Positions 19,361 to 30,561 are shown, numbered from the stretch's first letter. The stretch is 64,000 nt of DNA from Paragorgia papillata (GCA_035771165.1 JAWNZC010000353.1:557501-621500); one strand, 5' to 3'. Program-made: numbers and translations. The notes: generated from the sequence alone by a model not told the origin.

Positions 19361-21874
19361 CGGACCTCTCAGCAACCAATCAGCGTGCGCCGTTTGGCGT
19401 AATGACCCGAAAACAAACCCAGCCATATAATAAAACGTGTAAATTAGCAATATCTGAGGACGAACAGTGGTTGAATAATCCATACAAAGCTTGTTAAAAC
19501 GTCACAAATGCGAAGTCTTCATTGTAAAATCGTGATATGCGGTGACATTTAGGTTATGCTACGTGTGGTTTCGGAACACAACAGACAATCCAACTCTGTG
19601 CAAAATTTAATGCTTTTATCACGAAAGGCATAATTTATGTACGGGTCTGCCGGACTAACAAGAAAAACACTCAAATCATTTTTTTCCGATTATTACTGTA
19701 GCTAGAGCCAGTAGAAAGAAGACAAAACGATAAAACTTATAAAAAATATATGGAATTTATATAGAATTTGGACTATTTTTTGGTTTGGAGCATGGCAAAG
19801 CTATCGAACGACAATTAAGCTGCCAAATAGATAACAGAAATTTCTCGCAATGCAAAATCTTATCTAGACCTCGACAATGGCAAGACACTGTCCTCGCCAG
19901 GACGTTGTTGTAACTCGGAAAAAAACCTCATAGTTAAGTTTGTAGCAGTTATATACTAGATGGATATTACATGCCCATGAGCAGAACAATGCATGTGTAA
20001 AAGGTGCTGCTGGAGTCGTGGGTCTGATGCACGACAGTTTTGCGATAATGGTGCTTCTCAGGTCCTGAAAAAGGAGGGGGGAAACTCCCAGTGTACTATA
20101 TGCTTACCTTACTTCTAACGCGAATAACTGCTTATAAGTTCTGATAAAGTACCCAGTTATATTAAAATAATTATACCGCATGCAGTTGATTGCTGTTTGC
20201 TTCTTTCACAATAAAGACGGAGAGACCACTGGGCCTTACGTCCAGTAACATAAATAATCCAATTATATTAATACACTATATAATATAGAAATCGTACGAG
20301 ATCTTAAAGATTTATCTGCTATCACGGAAGACATGTTTATGTCAGAAAGTGTAGAGACATGCATTAATGTGGACTCCCAAAACAGTGTAAACAATTAATC
20401 CGGCTCAAAAGAGAACTGCATATCAACCATGCATTCGACATGCAGTAGCAAACTTAATTTCTGGTTATGAACTACTATACTTCGTTTGATGAAAATCTTA
20501 TGCGTAGAAGATGTTAAAGCCAGCCCAGGACTTCGAGTGAACTAATTGTGCGTGAAATTAAAATTCCAATATATCAAAATAAAATGTAAATCTTTCTCAT
20601 CAAGTTCTATGCTATCCAAGTGCTATATAAGCTTTCCTAACTTCAAATGAATAATTTCTTATGGGATGATAAAATGTTTGAGTAAATTAAAATTTTCGCC
20701 CGGGTGCTTACGAAATCTTGGTACCCTAATTTTATATTGCTTTATTGATAAAATATTCAAATGTTTAAGAGAATTAGATGTATAGACGAGCAATATCCGA
20801 GGATGCAAAGTGACTCAAGGCTGATTTTCCTTTATCGTACAGAATTCATCGGCGAACATCGTCAATGCTAAAGTTTTACTGCCTGCATGAGCTAAGGCTA
20901 CTCGACAGATAATTCTTTTCACGTACACATTGCAGCTTGGTTTTGTAACTTAACGCACCGCGTGTTAATATTTTATGCGTCTTAAGATCCTGTGCATTTT
21001 AGGGCACCATTATGAAGTGCTTGATTTGAGTTGACCATAATTTGTCTTGTTTCATCCGATTTCGGTTTTCATTTGTTTTGCTTGTTTTAATTCATCACCG
21101 ACAGCGGACAGTCGACGATCATCGGCCGGGGGAAACGAATTTTTTTTATTCTTGCGATGATCGCCGACTATCGGGGATCGTCTCCGATATTGACGGTTAT
21201 ATCTTAATTTGCAAACTGTCCCATTCGATCAGAGAGTTGTATAAGAGATGGAATGCAACAAATGTAAACCAGGCTTAAATTTATAATCCATTTAAGTTGG
21301 CTAAATGCGTTAAAAATGCGAACTTCAAAACCCAATTGTGGAAAATAATTGCTAAACAGTGAGTTCTGAAGAAGAAAGGCTTCTTTTAATATCGGCTGTG
21401 TCATAACTTTGACGTCATAAGTACAAAACGTGGCGGCAGTTGTATTTCAGACGAAAAATTCGACCACTTCTCGTGGTCGGATATTGCTCACTCCATCTAT
21501 ACTTCAAAATACTCGTAAGAGATTGAATATATCGAAAACGTATTAAAAACATATTTACAATTTCATTGCATATCCTCATTAAATATTCATGAAGGAAAGG
21601 CCGCCAGTTTGAAAATAGTTGCCATAGCAACCAGATGAACGATGGTCCTACATCCAAGAATATTTTTTATTACCTGTTCTACCTCTGTGCAAAATTTCAT
21701 GCGTTTATCAGCTGCTGGACTATGTCTATTATTTGGCTGTATTTCACTTTGTTGTATTTTTGGGTATGACGGCACCAATAATGTCATCGATACGTAACAT
21801 CGGGTGTGAAACCAATAAAAGTTTAAATGTTTTTGAATGTTCTATTAGCATACCAAGTTTCACGTCGGTAGCTT
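19361..21874. other. Intergenic DNA, no gene recognised
   Basis: About 2.5 kb without a convincing coding frame. A loose inverted pair (CGACGATCATCGGC near 21111, GCGATGATCGCCGAC near 21155) is visible. Short frames at 21042-21787 on both strands overlap each other and show no family features. Confidence 0.4.
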
Positions 21875-22228
21875 AGGCCTGCGCTAAACGTCGCACAATA
21901 GACGAATCTAATTCAGACGAATTTAATTCGAATTAACTTCGTCGGTGATGCGACGTAAATGCGACGTCGAGTTAAACGTTGAATTTTAGTCGAATTTAAT
22001 TGTTTTTTACTTGGTCGCGTTGTTCCTGAAAACAACTTCTTGAAAACATGGCGCCGAATTGTCAGAGAGAAATATTTAATTCGACGCGACGATAATTCGT
22101 CGCTTTATATCGTAATTTATCGTCGTAAATTAATCGAGTTGTACGTCGAAGTTTCGTCAAATAAAATTCAAACTATTAAATTTTGACTGAATTAAATTCG
22201 TCTATTGTGCGACGTTTAGCGCAGGCCT
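21875..22228. mobile_element. MITE with 39-bp near-perfect terminal inverted repeats
   Basis: The left end AGGCCTGCGCTAAACGTCGC continues through ACAATAGACGAAT. The right end is its inverted copy, with one mismatch over 39 bases. Internally the words GACGAATTTAATT, GCGACGT and TAATTCGTCG repeat in both orientations. Flanks are TTA and TCA, so a target duplication cannot be confirmed. No transposase is present. Confidence 0.8.
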
Positions 22229-22478
22229 CAAATACTTTCTGAGATATTAACCGCGAGCGCACTTTCCGCTAGTTATAATACACAATTAAACATAAATACA
22301 ACCGAGAAGCGCTTAGTAATGCTGACTAGACTTGACTCATTGACCGCACTGCAGTAAATACTGAAACGGAACAGCGGAGAGCTGACTCCCATGAAACACT
22401 GAGTGAGGACTCATTAGCATGCAGTATATAATATTCATTTATAGAATATTATTCATAAGCTAAGCTGCTAAGGCTTAC

Positions 22479-22801
22479 CTCACTGGGTAGTGATTCGAGG
22501 CGCGCGATACCTGGCTCTTTGAGAACTGTATTAACCTTGAGAAGTGGAACAAAGTACAGCGTAGATCTTCACCAAGATACTTTCCGCATCCTTTTGAAAT
22601 ATTACGTACGCACTCGTGCTTGAGAGCGATAAGTTTACGGTCTGTTTCCTCTCGAGAATAACTTCCATCCAATATATTCAACAGCGGTTGTAACACATCG
22701 TTTAATAGAAGCCATTTATTCTTGAAAGAAGCCGAGTAGGTAGAATGAAGCGTACTCAATAACATCATCTGAGAGGCGAAACAGATTTCGCAATCTGTTG
22801 C
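22479..22801 (-). CDS. Unidentified internal exon with strong donor
   Basis: On the minus strand about 107 codons are open, from a TAG at about 22817-22819 to a donor reading CAGTGAG/GTAAGC at 22478. Encoded residues include DCEICFASQMMLLSTLHST, ASFKNKWLLLNDVLQPLLNI, ETDRKLIALKHECVRNI, YLGEDLRCTLFHFSRLIQ and ASNHYPV. Composition and predicted helices look like genuine protein. Three AG dinucleotides close to 22800-22815 could serve as the acceptor, so the 5' edge is uncertain by about 15 bases. It lies against TTGCACAA-rich repeat DNA. I do not recognise the family. No partner exon was found in the window. Confidence 0.45.
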
Positions 22802-23250
22802 ACACTGTTGCACAATCTAGTGTTTTGATTGGACAGCTACCCCTAGCTGTTGCACAAATGCTAAATATAGCCTGTTTCACGGACTATATTTAGCTCAACT
22901 GTTGCACAAACGACTTCAGACTGATCTGGTGCAACAGCGCGCCAGGCCTGTTGCACAAGGATGTTGCACAAGGATATGGGGGAGAGAGGGGGGGGTGAGG
23001 GGAGAGGTGTGTGTGGCCGGAAATATTGTATATTGCGGGTTTTCTGGGTGATGACAATCTCACCCAATTGCGGGTTAGAATTTTCCCGGATATAGCTCGA
23101 AGCGAAGACTGGAGGACCGAGGCTGAGCTCTCGAGTCATAACTGTTAGGTAGTTTTGCAAATTAAATTATTCTTATTATCTTTTAATGTTTTCCGGACAT
23201 TTTGACTGTTGCATTTGCAATAGTTGCAACAGTCTAGATCCGCCCCTGCA
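22802..23250. repeat. TTGCACAA-rich repeat with hAT-like right terminus
   Basis: TGTTGCACAA or its close variants occurs about seven times between 22795 and 22985, partly around a palindrome (AAATATAGCCTG / ACGGACTATATTT). A purine-rich tract follows at 22978-23010. The interval ends in CTAGATCCGCCCCTG at 23234-23248, an hAT-like terminus. The minus frame 22861-23160 lies within this repeat and is not considered a gene. Confidence 0.45.
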
Positions 23251-23689
23251 TGATCCTGGCCTGGGAAAGTTACTCGTTTGTCTCATATAAACACTGCGGT
23301 GGGAAAAACAGTATTTGTTCTATCGACCGGGAACTCGCCATGTGCCGAGTAACTCGGCTGACCGGGTAGCTCGCCTCCATATAAACAGGCTCTAAAGCCA
23401 TGAAGATCGTTATGCTAAATCGGGTTCATTAAGTCTCTGTTTAAGCGATCAAAAAGTGACTTGTGCGCCCAAAGCCTCGTCTCATCGAGTTTAGAAGTAT
23501 AAAGCAATTTTTGCATTCATATTACCTCTCGGATCTAAGTAAATTCCCTTGGGGCCCATCATACATGTATGACAATGCAGATAGTGAATCAAGTGATCAA
23601 TTGCAGGAAGAAGAAAATTAATTAATCATGAAAAATCCAGGGCGAAATTTTGCTGCGGAACAAACTTTTTCAGCAGCAGAAAAAGCCAC

Positions 23690-24790
23690 TATTCATAGCA
23701 ACTTGGAAGCCTTATAATAAACAACGCAATCTAATAATTGCTCTCAACGGAAAAGTGAAAAAGTATCTTCATCAAACTCATCCAAAAATCACAGAAAATT
23801 CTGGAAAAAGATGAAGCCCCTACTTCCAAATAGAGAAGCCGATAAACACGGTAACATCATATTTGTCGAGAATAATAATGTTATAACATATCCATCTTCA
23901 ACTTTAATTTAAGTGTGAATGTATTTTGCTCTATTACAGCTAATTGGGGAAGTAGCAAATGTCTGAAGTATAGCAAATGTCTTAAACGACTATTTTGTTA
24001 TTGTGGTAACTGGAGCCAATTGCGAGGAATCTTCTATGTCTGAATTTGGTAACCACCCAAGAGTTGAGGAAATTAAAGAGAAAGATATCCCAGATAAATT
24101 TTAATTTTAAACTGTAATGAGTACCAGTTACGTAAAAGATATTATCGATAACCTAAATCCCAAGAAAGCAGTAGGTGTTGATGGTATTTCACCAAGAGTA
24201 CTCAGATTGTCTACCCCTGTTCTTGCAGAACACATTGCTGATCTCATTAATTATTATTTAACAAATTGTATTTGGCGACTGAGCTGTAAACAAAGTAATA
24301 TCTTACCTATCTTCAAAAAGGATGATCATACTTGCAAAAGTAATTACCACACTATTTATGTTCTGACGGCCATCTCCAAGGTATTCGAGAAGATCATGTA
24401 GAGTCAATTGTCTAGTTTCATTAACCCCTACTTCTCAAGAGATTTGTATGGTTTTGGGAAGAACCATTCTTGCTGTTCTGCCATCTTCAAGATGACGGAA
24501 GCCTAGCGGCATCGCCTCGATTAAAGAGAAGCTTTGGTTGCAGTTAGAACTGACCTCAGTAAGGCCTTCGACAGCATCAGCCACCGCCTCCTATTAGCTA
24601 AATTAAAGGCCTATGGACTTTCTAGCTCGGAGATTTATTTGATGGCATCCTACCTTCTGGGCAGACAGCAACGAGTCAACCTTTCAGGCAAATATTCAAA
24701 TTACACAGAAGTTAAAGCGGGAGTACCACAGGGGTCCCTATTGGGCCCATTACTATTCAATATATTTATTGACACTATACTATCTCCCTA
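23690..24790 (+). pseudogene. LINE reverse transcriptase remnant (jockey/CR1-like), 5' half
   Basis: The linker before the RT is readable from about 23700 (GKVKKYLHQ, NHRKFWKKMKPLL, then ANVLNDYFVIVVTGAN). Residues 24117-24401 carry VKDIIDNLNPKKAVGVDGIS, VLRLSTPVLAEHI, ILPIFKKDD and AISKVFEKIM. Residues 24534-24790 carry TDLSKAFDSISHRLLLAKL, AYGLSS and VKAGVPQGSLLGPLLFNIFI. The FDS motif holds one catalytic Asp. The Y-x-D-D box is absent because the homology stops near 24775 in CTATACTATC-type low-complexity DNA. Several stops and a frame change make this a dead copy. Confidence 0.8.
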
Positions 24791-24835
24791 CACTATACAA
24801 TCTATACTATCTATCTACACTATATACTATCTCGG

Positions 24836-25003
24836 AGAAAAATATTGGGACACTTAAGGCTTTCCCCCTCTCCCCCTATTCAATGTAGTTCACCAGTGTC
24901 TGTTAGTGTGTGTTTTGATTTTCTTTATTCCAGTTGATAAACGCGCGAAATATTTCAATTCGAAAAATCTCAAGTGTCCCAACGATTAATGTCTGAGGTT
25001 GTA
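24836..25003. mobile_element. MITE with AGACATTAATCGTTGGGACA end, copy 2
   Basis: This is homologous to 14840-15029 (AAGGCTTTCCCCC, GTTGATAAACGCG and AATGTCTGAG in the same order). The left terminus is degraded (AGAAAAATATTGGGACAC). It directly follows the broken end of the LINE at about 24790. Confidence 0.55.
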
Positions 25004-25582
25004 TAAGTAGGATATAAATAATTTGACGTACAGCTGACTGTGTGCGTAGTGGAGGATTAACCGACGGTAAACCCTTTCCTTCACAGATAATTTAAGATTA
25101 CCAGTAGTCCGTACGATAAACATTAGTGTAAAATAAAGTTAGTGTTAAGTAGAAGTTATTTGCTATGTTCAGCTCTATTTTATTGCTAAAACAAACGTTT
25201 GACACAAGATTTTAAAGATTAATCGTCATTGCTAAATAAAAGAATGCTTAATAGTTAACTATTATCTTGAGAGATACGATTAACCAAAATGTGTAGTGTT
25301 TAAAAAGTACCATTATACGTTTGTCTTTCCTATACTATGCAAATTGCTACAATTGTGTTCAAAGTTTCATCGTAATTAAGAAAGACGCCAAGAAATGAAA
25401 GAAATCGCGTCTACACCGGAAGTTTCTTTATCACGGCCAAAATACGAGGAGTACCCAAAGCAGTTTTAACAAATTGTTTGAAGAGAGTAATCTATAACAT
25501 CTGCCAATTGTCGAATAGGTAATTCTTCTGTGACCCTGATAGTGAGTTGTGCGATGATTTTGACCCGTTTTATAGATTTTTC
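25004..25582. other. AT-rich spacer, nothing recognised
   Basis: No coding frame with family features, no repeat shared with other parts of the window and no structured motif were seen here. Confidence 0.4.
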
Positions 25583-26390
25583 CGTTTGTTTGATATGTAA
25601 ATGTCACACGTGCATAATGACTTATCGCAAAAGGTTATATATATTCGCTATTATCAAACGAAATCACTTGAAATTTTATATGTCATGTTGCGGGAGGAAC
25701 ACACGCACATGCGTCCTTCGAATTAAGTTTGGTTTGTTAATAGCAAAGATATATAAACGAAATCACTTGAAATTTTACATGTGATCTTCTTTTTTTTTGA
25801 AGAACTTTATTGGACGCGTCTATATGACATACAATAAAAATACATAGATACAAGAAAAAGACAAAAAAACAGGCCCAAGAGGGTTCGCGCGAACGGGACA
25901 AAGTCCCATGCGAGGCGCCGCCCTAAGGTAAGACAAACATCATAAAAATATAAAAATATATGAAAGAGACAAAATACTCATATACATAAAAGTTTGCGCC
26001 CGATGACAGGGGCAGTCGCGCACAAGCGAACATGTGCAAGACATGTCAATATCAAAAGTATTATTAAGTAAGGAAAATATATAAATTACAAAGAAACCCC
26101 TTAAAAGAAGCAGTACTATGGAAAGTATGTAATGGGGCTAACTTGCAAATAAAGTTCCAGGGTTCAACAATTCTGTTAAAATACGAAGCTAAGAAAGTAT
26201 TGGTTTTGCAAATGGCTGGTTTTAAAGTTAAAGTCGGGTTTAAAAAAAGTGATGTTGTGTGGGGAACACACGCACATGCGTTCTTCGAATTAAGTTTGGT
26301 TTGATAATAGCAAAGATATATAAACTTATTCGTTGAGTCATTATGCACGTGTACGTCACAACATGTGACATTTACATATCAAACAAACTG
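25583..26390. mobile_element. Fold-back MITE, second copy, internally duplicated and LINE-disrupted
   Basis: Both arms match 3343-3599. The central block (GAACACACGCACATGCGT, GGTTTG and TATATAAACGAAATCACTTG) occurs twice, at about 25697 and 26270, before and after the LINE insertion at 25786-26248. The element therefore grew by internal duplication before or during the insertion. Confidence 0.7.
25786..26248 (-). mobile_element. 5'-truncated LINE 3' end with GTGAT target duplication
   Basis: Read on the minus strand, this insertion ends in AATAAA followed by a run of nine A. It is flanked by GTGAT at 25781-25785 and at 26249-26253. The undisturbed copy at about 3459 reads ACATGTGATGTTGTGG without the insert. 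The coding part, ending at 26064, carries ICKTNTFLASYFNRIVEPWN and FHSTASFKGFL, the typical C-terminus of jockey/CR1-like RT proteins. Everything upstream of that was lost, as is common with abortive reverse transcription. Confidence 0.8.
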
Positions 26391-26489
26391 AAATATCTCA
26401 ACACACGAAGCAAGGAAAAGAAAAATTGCTAAAAATGTTACTTTGTTATTTTAAGTGTTCTTTCAAATAAGACAAACATAATTTTCGTG

Positions 26490-27043
26490 TCATAGCCACT
26501 TTAACCCCTTGACTACCAGGGCTCTTCCCTTGACCAGTAAAATCGTCTGGCGTTAGTAAGAGTAAAATACTAAAGCCTGTTTTCCACTTGCGAAACATTT
26601 CTATTGTAAATATTTAATAGATTTTTAATTAGTTCCCGCCGAGAGGTCATAACAAAAAAGAAAACTGTCGATTCGCGCGAAAAAATTCGCAAATGGAAAA
26701 CCGGCTTAAAGGTGCGTCTATACATGTGCGCTAAAGAGTTAAATGGTTAAGGAAACGGGCTTGCTTGTTTCCTTCAGCAAAGGCTTTACAGAGGGAAGTA
26801 TATTTTATATAAGACTACAAATAGAAGACCATGTTTGATTTGTCAAGAATTTAATATGCTAGTCTTGATAAAGTGCGTACTGTACAGCTGGGAGTCGTAA
26901 TTATTTTAATACTCGAAAAGCGACAATTAATTAAGGTTACCTCAAACAGTCTCACTGCGATTCTACATGGCTTATAGATTGCTTCTGAAAATTTTGAACT
27001 TTTTAACAAAAACTTATGCGCACGCTGTTCCGCGGGTTTTCTA
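26490..27043 (+). repeat. Dispersed repeat family, copy 4, left part
   Basis: This matches 3700-4208 closely and stops at TTTTCTA, precisely where the 263-bp MITE begins. The right part resumes at 30562. Confidence 0.7.
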
Positions 27044-27306
27044 CAATCATGGCCAAAAACCCTAGGACAGTTCGTAAAAACCACTACGCATTCGAAGTTG
27101 CCCCCCTCCCCCCCTTCAATGTTGCCATTCTATTGCTCTTTTTCGTCGTTATATCACACCAAGTATAAAATGAAACAACATTGATGGAGGGGGGAGGGGA
27201 GAGATTGTTAGGAAATAATTCAAGGCGATATATTATAGTTTTTCTTGTGTGAGGCTACCAGACTCTTCATTTACACTGCTGTCCCAATTATTTCTGGCCA
27301 TGATTG
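27044..27306. mobile_element. 263-bp Tc1/mariner-like MITE, copy 1 of 3
   Basis: The left terminus CAATCATGGCCA is the exact inverse of the right TGGCCATGATTG. Imperfect inverted similarity continues to AGGACAG / CTGTCCC. A TA precedes the element at 27042-27043, and the next TA after the whole three-copy array is at 30562-30563, as expected for a TA target duplication. No coding capacity. Confidence 0.8.
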
Positions 27307-27512
27307 TCTGAGGTGAACAATGATGTGTAGGCAAGCAATATTTTGGTGCTCGTCTAAAATATTTCGTTCCAAGTTGTTCTACTATTCCTTATCATTTGTC
27401 TGTGCCACTTACAAAGATACTTGTGAAACACTAGCGTCTAATTGGTTATAATTAGCGTTTAATTGACTAATTATCAATAGTAACCAATTTTGCGAAAGAA
27501 GGGATACCGGAC

Positions 27513-27625
27513 AAGATATTGAGAGAGGAAGAGAGAGGTAGAGTGCGAGAGAGAGAGAGAGAGAGAGAGATAGCGGGTAGAGAGGGACAGACAGAGACAG
27601 AAGGAGACAAATAGAGACAGAAAGA
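27513..27625. repeat. GA-rich low-complexity tract
   Basis: Purine run with about ten consecutive GA units followed by GACAGA/GAGACAGAAAGAGAC repeats. It produces a spurious leucine/serine frame on the minus strand. The same tract recurs at 29141-29253. Confidence 0.8.
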
Positions 27626-28209
27626 GACAAACAGGATATGTTACTTGATATCCTCTATTATATATTTACACTTAACAAACGCACAATTCTCCCACTTCAT
27701 TTCTCCCCCCAAAATCGCTGTATAGTGCAAAGTTAAAACTCCAATTAAATCTATTTTTCGTTCAAGTGCATTGTTTGTGTCTGCGGCGTGTTATTCTCTA
27801 TTTACTGCAGCTCGCACGTTAAGATATCTAAGTTTTCTGACATTTCTACCTTCTGCGACCATCTATAAATAAACGATACAAACTAACTTTATTGTCGTCA
27901 GGGAGAAATGTTGGGAAAAGCGTATATCGTTATATTTTAGCACCAAAATCACACTAAAACACATCATACACACTTCATATAACTCATGTAAATTTAATTT
28001 ACAAAGATAAACGAAAACTGGCAACACTATTTACATAAATGTTAGGGAGAAATGTCACAATAGCACAGGAGGAAGCTCATCACCAGCGACCTATTATCGT
28101 ATTACGTAAACTTTAAATGACGTAAACGAAGCCGAGCGCAGGAAACTGAATGAGGGTATTAAAAGATTTATAAGTATTAGTATAAACAGAAATAAGTGCA
28201 TTAATACGC

Positions 28210-28497
28210 TTAAACGGCGTTAACGTTTTCACAAAGAAAAGCAGCGAAGCAACGAGGACATGGGGACATTCGAATCTGACACGTCTCGGGACTGACATTC
28301 CAAAAGTTAAAGAAACGCCATCTGATATTCATCATTTCAGTGTTTACTCTGTCGATGGAGCCGGACTTTATTAGCATCATTGGAGCGTCGGTCGTCGCGA
28401 AGAATGGTGTATCGCTATTTAGTTCCAAATCACGCTTACAATAATTATTCGGTGCAGGAAAATGGACTATATCCCCTTCCAATGCCGAAATAACCAA
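28210..28497 (-). pseudogene. Helicase/NTPase-like C-terminal fragment, copy A
   Basis: The minus-strand frame of 95 codons contains ISALEGDIVHFPAPNN, LELNSDTPFFATTDAPMMLI, DRVNTEMMNIRWRFFNF and CPRCFAAFL. The block TPFFATTDAP followed some 20 residues later by an arginine-containing MMNIRWRFFNF resembles motif C and the arginine-finger region of superfamily 3-type helicases (inference from pattern only). The Walker A and B motifs, which would lie upstream, are absent; upstream sequence is lysine-poor non-coding DNA with an A-run. The fragment is therefore a captured or decayed 3' portion of a larger gene. The same sequence occurs at 29838-30125. Confidence 0.45.
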
Positions 28498-28671
28498 GCC
28501 GAAATCTGAGAATATGCAGCCGAAATAAAATATGCAGCCAAAAAAAAAAAACGTTTTGAAACATTTTAGGATCGTAGTAAACTTTTGTCTAACGATATAG
28601 AGACAAATAATACCTTTTCCTGTTTAAAATGTCGTAAAAATGCAACGAATCGAGGAGAATCTCTATACAGA

Positions 28672-28934
28672 CAATCATGGCCAAAAACCCTAGGACAGTT
28701 CGTAAAAACCACTACGCATTCGAAGTTGCCCCCCTCCCCCCCTTCAATGTTGCCATTCTATTGCTCTTTTTCGTCGTTATATCACACCAAGTATAAAATG
28801 AAACAACATTGATGGAGGGGGGAGGGGAGAGATTGTTAGGAAATAATTCAAGGCGATATATTATAGTTTTTCTTGTGTGAGGCTACCAGACTCTTCATTT
28901 ACACTGCTGTCCCAATTATTTCTGGCCATGATTG
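28672..28934. mobile_element. 263-bp MITE, copy 2 of 3
   Basis: Same length and sequence as 27044-27306. Its immediate flanks are CAGA on the left and TCTG on the right, not TA, so this copy sits in the array by recombination and not by an independent TA insertion. Confidence 0.8.
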
Positions 28935-30298
28935 TCTGAGGTGAACAATGATGTGTAGGCAAGCAATATTTTGGTGCTCGTCTAAAATATTTCGTTCCAA
29001 GTTGTTCTACTATTCCTTATCATTTGTCTGTGCCACTTACAAAGATACTTGTGAAACACTAGCGTCTAATTGGTTATAATTAGCGTTTAATTGACTAATT
29101 ATCAATAGTAACCAATTTTGCGAAAGAAGGGATACCGGACAAGATATTGAGAGAGGAAGAGAGAGGTAGAGTGCGAGAGAGAGAGAGAGAGAGAGAGATA
29201 GCGGGTAGAGAGGGACAGACAGAGACAGAAGGAGACAAATAGAGACAGAAAGAGACAAACAGGATATGTTACTTGATATCCTCTATTATATATTTACACT
29301 TAACAAACGCACAATTCTCCCACTTCATTTCTCCCCCCAAAATCGCTGTATAGTGCAAAGTTAAAACTCCAATTAAATCTATTTTTCGTTCAAGTGCATT
29401 GTTTGTGTCTGCGGCGTGTTATTCTCTATTTACTGCAGCTCGCACGTTAAGATATCTAAGTTTTCTGACATTTCTCCCTTCTGCGACCATCTATAAATAA
29501 ACGATACAAACTAACTTTATTGTCGTCAGGGAGAAATGTTGGGAAAAGCGTATATCGTTATATTTTAGCACCAAAATCACACTAAAACACATCATACACA
29601 CTTCATATAACTCATGTAAATTTAATTTACAAAGATAAACGAAAACTGGCAACACTATTTACATAAATGTTAGGGAGAAATGTCACAATAGCACAGGAGG
29701 AAGCTCATCACCAGCGACCTATTATCGTATTACGTAAACTTTAAATGACGTAAACGAAGCCGAGCGCAGGAAACTGAATGAGGGTATTAAAAGATTTATA
29801 AGTATTAGTATAAACAGAAATAAGTGCATTAATACGCTTAAACGGCGTTAACGTTTTCACAAAGAAAAGCAGCGAAGCAACGAGGACATGGGGACATTCG
29901 AATCTGACACGTCTCGGGACTGACATTCCAAAAGTTAAAGAAACGCCATCTGATATTCATCATTTCAGTGTTTACTCTGTCGATGGAGCCGGACTTTATT
30001 AGCATCATTGGAGCGTCGGTCGTCGCGAAGAATGGTGTATCGCTATTTAGTTCCAAATCACGCTTACAATAATTATTCGGTGCAGGAAAATGGACTATAT
30101 CCCCTTCCAATGCCGAAATAACCAAGCCGAAATCTGAGAATATGCAGCCGAAATAAAATATGCAGCCAAAAAAAAAAACGTTTTGAAACATTTTAGGATC
30201 GTAGTAAACTTTTGTCTAACGATATAGAGACAAATAATACCTTTTCCTGTTTAAAATGTCGTAAAAATGCAACGAATCGAGGAGAATCTCTATACAGA
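28935..30298. repeat. 1364-bp spacer, second copy
   Basis: Differs from the first copy by very little: one substitution seen near 29479 (CTCCC versus CTACC at 27851) and one A fewer in the A-run near 30170. This near-identity implies a recent duplication or a false duplication in assembly. Confidence 0.8.
29838..30125 (-). pseudogene. Helicase/NTPase-like C-terminal fragment, copy B
   Basis: Identical in the readable part to 28210-28497. Because one A is missing from the A-run upstream, the open frame extends 22 codons further, to 30191, with FGCIFYFGCIFSDF, which is repeat-derived and unlikely to be authentic protein. Confidence 0.45.
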
Positions 30299-30561
30299 CA
30301 ATCATGGCCAAAAACCCTAGGACAGTTCGTAAAAACCACTACGCATTCGAAGTTGCCCCCCTCCCCCCCTTCAATGTTGCCATTCTATTGCTCTTTTTCG
30401 TCGTTATATCACACCAAGTATAAAATGAAACAACATTGATGGAGGGGGGAGGGGAGAGATTGTTAGGAAATAATTCAAGGCGATATATTATAGTTTTTCT
30501 TGTGTGAGGCTACCAGACTCTTCATTTACACTGCTGTCCCAATTATTTCTGGCCATGATTG
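30299..30561. mobile_element. 263-bp MITE, copy 3 of 3
   Basis: Third identical-length copy. Its right end CCATGATTG is followed by TA at 30562-30563 and then GATGTGCACAGG, exactly the sequence that follows TTTTCTA in repeat copy 2 at about 4207. This marks the right boundary of the whole insertion. Confidence 0.85.

Larger units (their letters stand above)
27307..28671. repeat. 1365-bp spacer, first copy
   Basis: This begins TCTGAGG and ends CAGA, inverse tetranucleotides at its two ends. It contains a GA-rich tract (27513-27625) and a helicase-like coding fragment (28210-28497, minus). It repeats almost base for base at 28935-30298. Confidence 0.8.

Noticed and set aside
19975..20075. Possible minus-strand exon after a CTTTTTCAG acceptor
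   Set aside because: Each reading frame gives a short, featureless peptide, and there is no donor or homologous motif to choose among them.
22861..23160. 99-codon minus frame with TRELSLGPPVFASSYIREN
   Set aside because: It lies within the TTGCACAA/purine-tract repeat and looks like a frame from a dispersed repeat, not a gene.
27409..27630. Leucine/serine-rich 73-codon minus frame (also at 29037-29258)
   Set aside because: Translation of a GA-rich low-complexity tract. The second copy exists only because the spacer is duplicated.
28585..28812. 75-codon plus frame spanning the spacer end and MITE (also at 30212-30439)
   Set aside because: It crosses a mobile-element boundary and has no family features.
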